From contig NC_045140.1 in assembly GCF_008831285.2 (NCBI RefSeq), forward strand, positions 25,562,131 to 25,626,130: 64,000 bases of DNA, in the 5' to 3' direction. This document shows positions 62,976 to 64,000 of the stretch, piece after piece. Made by a program: the position numbers and the translations under genes. This DNA is from Nymphaea colorata (Eukaryota > Streptophyta > Magnoliopsida > Nymphaeales > Nymphaeaceae). Each line of letters begins with the position of its first letter. Position 1 is the first letter of the stretch. Under the pieces are notes generated by a model, which saw only the letters and a program-made list of their open reading frames with translations, did no database searches and was not told the DNA's origin.

Positions 62976-63045
62976 TGTGTGTGCGTGTGTATATATATAT
63001 GTGTGTATGTATGTATGTATGTACATATGTATGTGTATGTGTGTA
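62976..63045. repeat. Compound (TG)n/(TA)n/(TATG)n microsatellite
   Basis: Mixed GTGTGTGCGTGTGTA, TATATATATG and TATGTATGTATG stretches form a compound microsatellite in intergenic DNA. The open frames across it are artefacts of the repeat. Confidence 0.9.
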
Positions 63046-64000
63046 GAGATGAAACTACGATGCAGAAAACTACTGCGCATGTCAACATCTTACTCTCACC
63101 AACATATCTCGACCAAATTCCTAGCAGATGCATGATCCAGTTACTAGTTGCCAAACACACATGCTTAAGGAAAGCGACATGCACTTTAAATTTTCTTTCA
63201 GTGGGTGGAGGAAACAATCTTTTTGGCTTGCATCGAGCTTGGGTGGACCAAAGCTATGATACATTCTTTTAACTCGGTTGTCGTGCTGCCTACCATTTGT
63301 AACCCAAAAGAGTAACACACAGAAATATAACAACAACCATGAAATTTGAACCTTGCACTCATGTGATCCGTCACTCAGCAGATGGGCTAAGTGCCTTTAT
63401 TATTATAATAGTTGGTGACGATTGGGTGGTGATAGCCGCGGTGATGTAATCCATACCTTTGTTTGTAGCATACCCTTTTAGCCGAATACTCATCGTTAGT
63501 CTTTGCTTGATAAAAAATGCTGAGTTACTCATTTTTGCCTAATAGCTCATACCACCAGCTCCAAGTGTGTCAATTCACAGTAAAAATAGCAAGCATATGC
63601 CGATATCGACATCTAATCCACCTTTAAATTTGTTTTCTTTCAGTTATTGGTGATAAAGATGGAAGCAGGTCCGATTCTCATCCGGATCCAACTCATCTGC
63701 ATTCACATTCACGATTGGTGATAATTAAGACAAAGAACTAATATTAGGAAGAAAAAACATTTTTATGCAACAATATATCTCAAAGCCATAGAGAAACACA
63801 GACTAAAATTAGTCTCTTGGTAGCACTTAGTCATACGTCCATAGCTTCGGCTTGAGCAAAAAAATCGGCCATGCAAAGTGAACCATGACTGACTGTGTGC
63901 GGTGTCAGAGCCGCATATGGGCTGCAGCCGCCGATTAATGTCTCTTTATTTTCACATTAATATTTTTTAAATATTTGCTCCGTAATATGCATGAGCATCC

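Larger units (their letters stand above)
59270..64000. other. Spacer right of the HLS1-like gene
   Basis: The first 400 bp is the promoter and leader side of the HLS1-like gene. Further right, a GACTCG/CTCGCC-rich stretch at about 60880-61080 looks like element debris. It is followed by a perfect 107 bp tandem duplication, a MITE-like element at 61309-61755 and a (TG/TA)n microsatellite at about 62976-63045. No gene is supported. Confidence 0.55.

Noticed and set aside
62919-63272. 117-codon frame near the compound microsatellite
   Set aside because: The frame is created by TGTG/TATG repeats and its product is a run of Cys/Val/Tyr repeats.

Overview
This 64 kb window is nuclear DNA of a flowering plant. 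Genes are split by GT-AG introns, the spacers are AT-rich and full of retrotransposon, CACTA-like and MITE-like debris, and every recognisable protein belongs to a land-plant family. I cannot name the species. No tRNA, rRNA, CRISPR or bacterial/organellar gene block was seen.

Layout, left to right. 0-6 kb: gene-poor, with two CACTA-type transposon termini and a degenerate GA-rich minisatellite. 6.1-7.4 kb (-): a single-exon F-box protein with an F-box-associated domain. 7.4-13.4 kb: no supported gene. 13.5-15.3 kb (-): a two-exon galacturonosyltransferase of the GAUT8/GAUT9 type (pectin synthesis, Golgi). 15.3-20.2 kb: spacer with a MITE. 20.75-26.13 kb (+): an intact 19-exon LRR receptor kinase of subfamily VIII-1 (HPCA1/CARD1-like). 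Its 19 exons sum exactly to 958 codons plus stop. 29.2-36.6 kb (+): a decayed tandem copy of the same gene, including its upstream sequence. It is broken by a 2.8 kb LTR insertion with a target-site duplication and by a Ty1/copia fragment, has lost a splice acceptor, and stops just before the kinase P-loop. 39.5-53.5 kb (+): three intact tandem cation/H+ exchanger (CHX, CPA2 family) genes of 836, 836 and 835 codons with the same four-exon structure. 55.8-59.3 kb (-): a HOOKLESS1-like GNAT acetyltransferase whose last exon reads with a one-base frameshift in a G-run. 59.3-64 kb: spacer with a perfect 107 bp tandem duplication and a MITE-like element.

The genes do not form one pathway. Two local processes stand out: tandem duplication (RLK pair, CHX trio) and transposon invasion. 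The most unusual coding observation is that all three CHX proteins lack the acidic residue of the TM5 'ND' motif that most CHX transporters carry, while sharing a conserved aromatic C-terminal tail.
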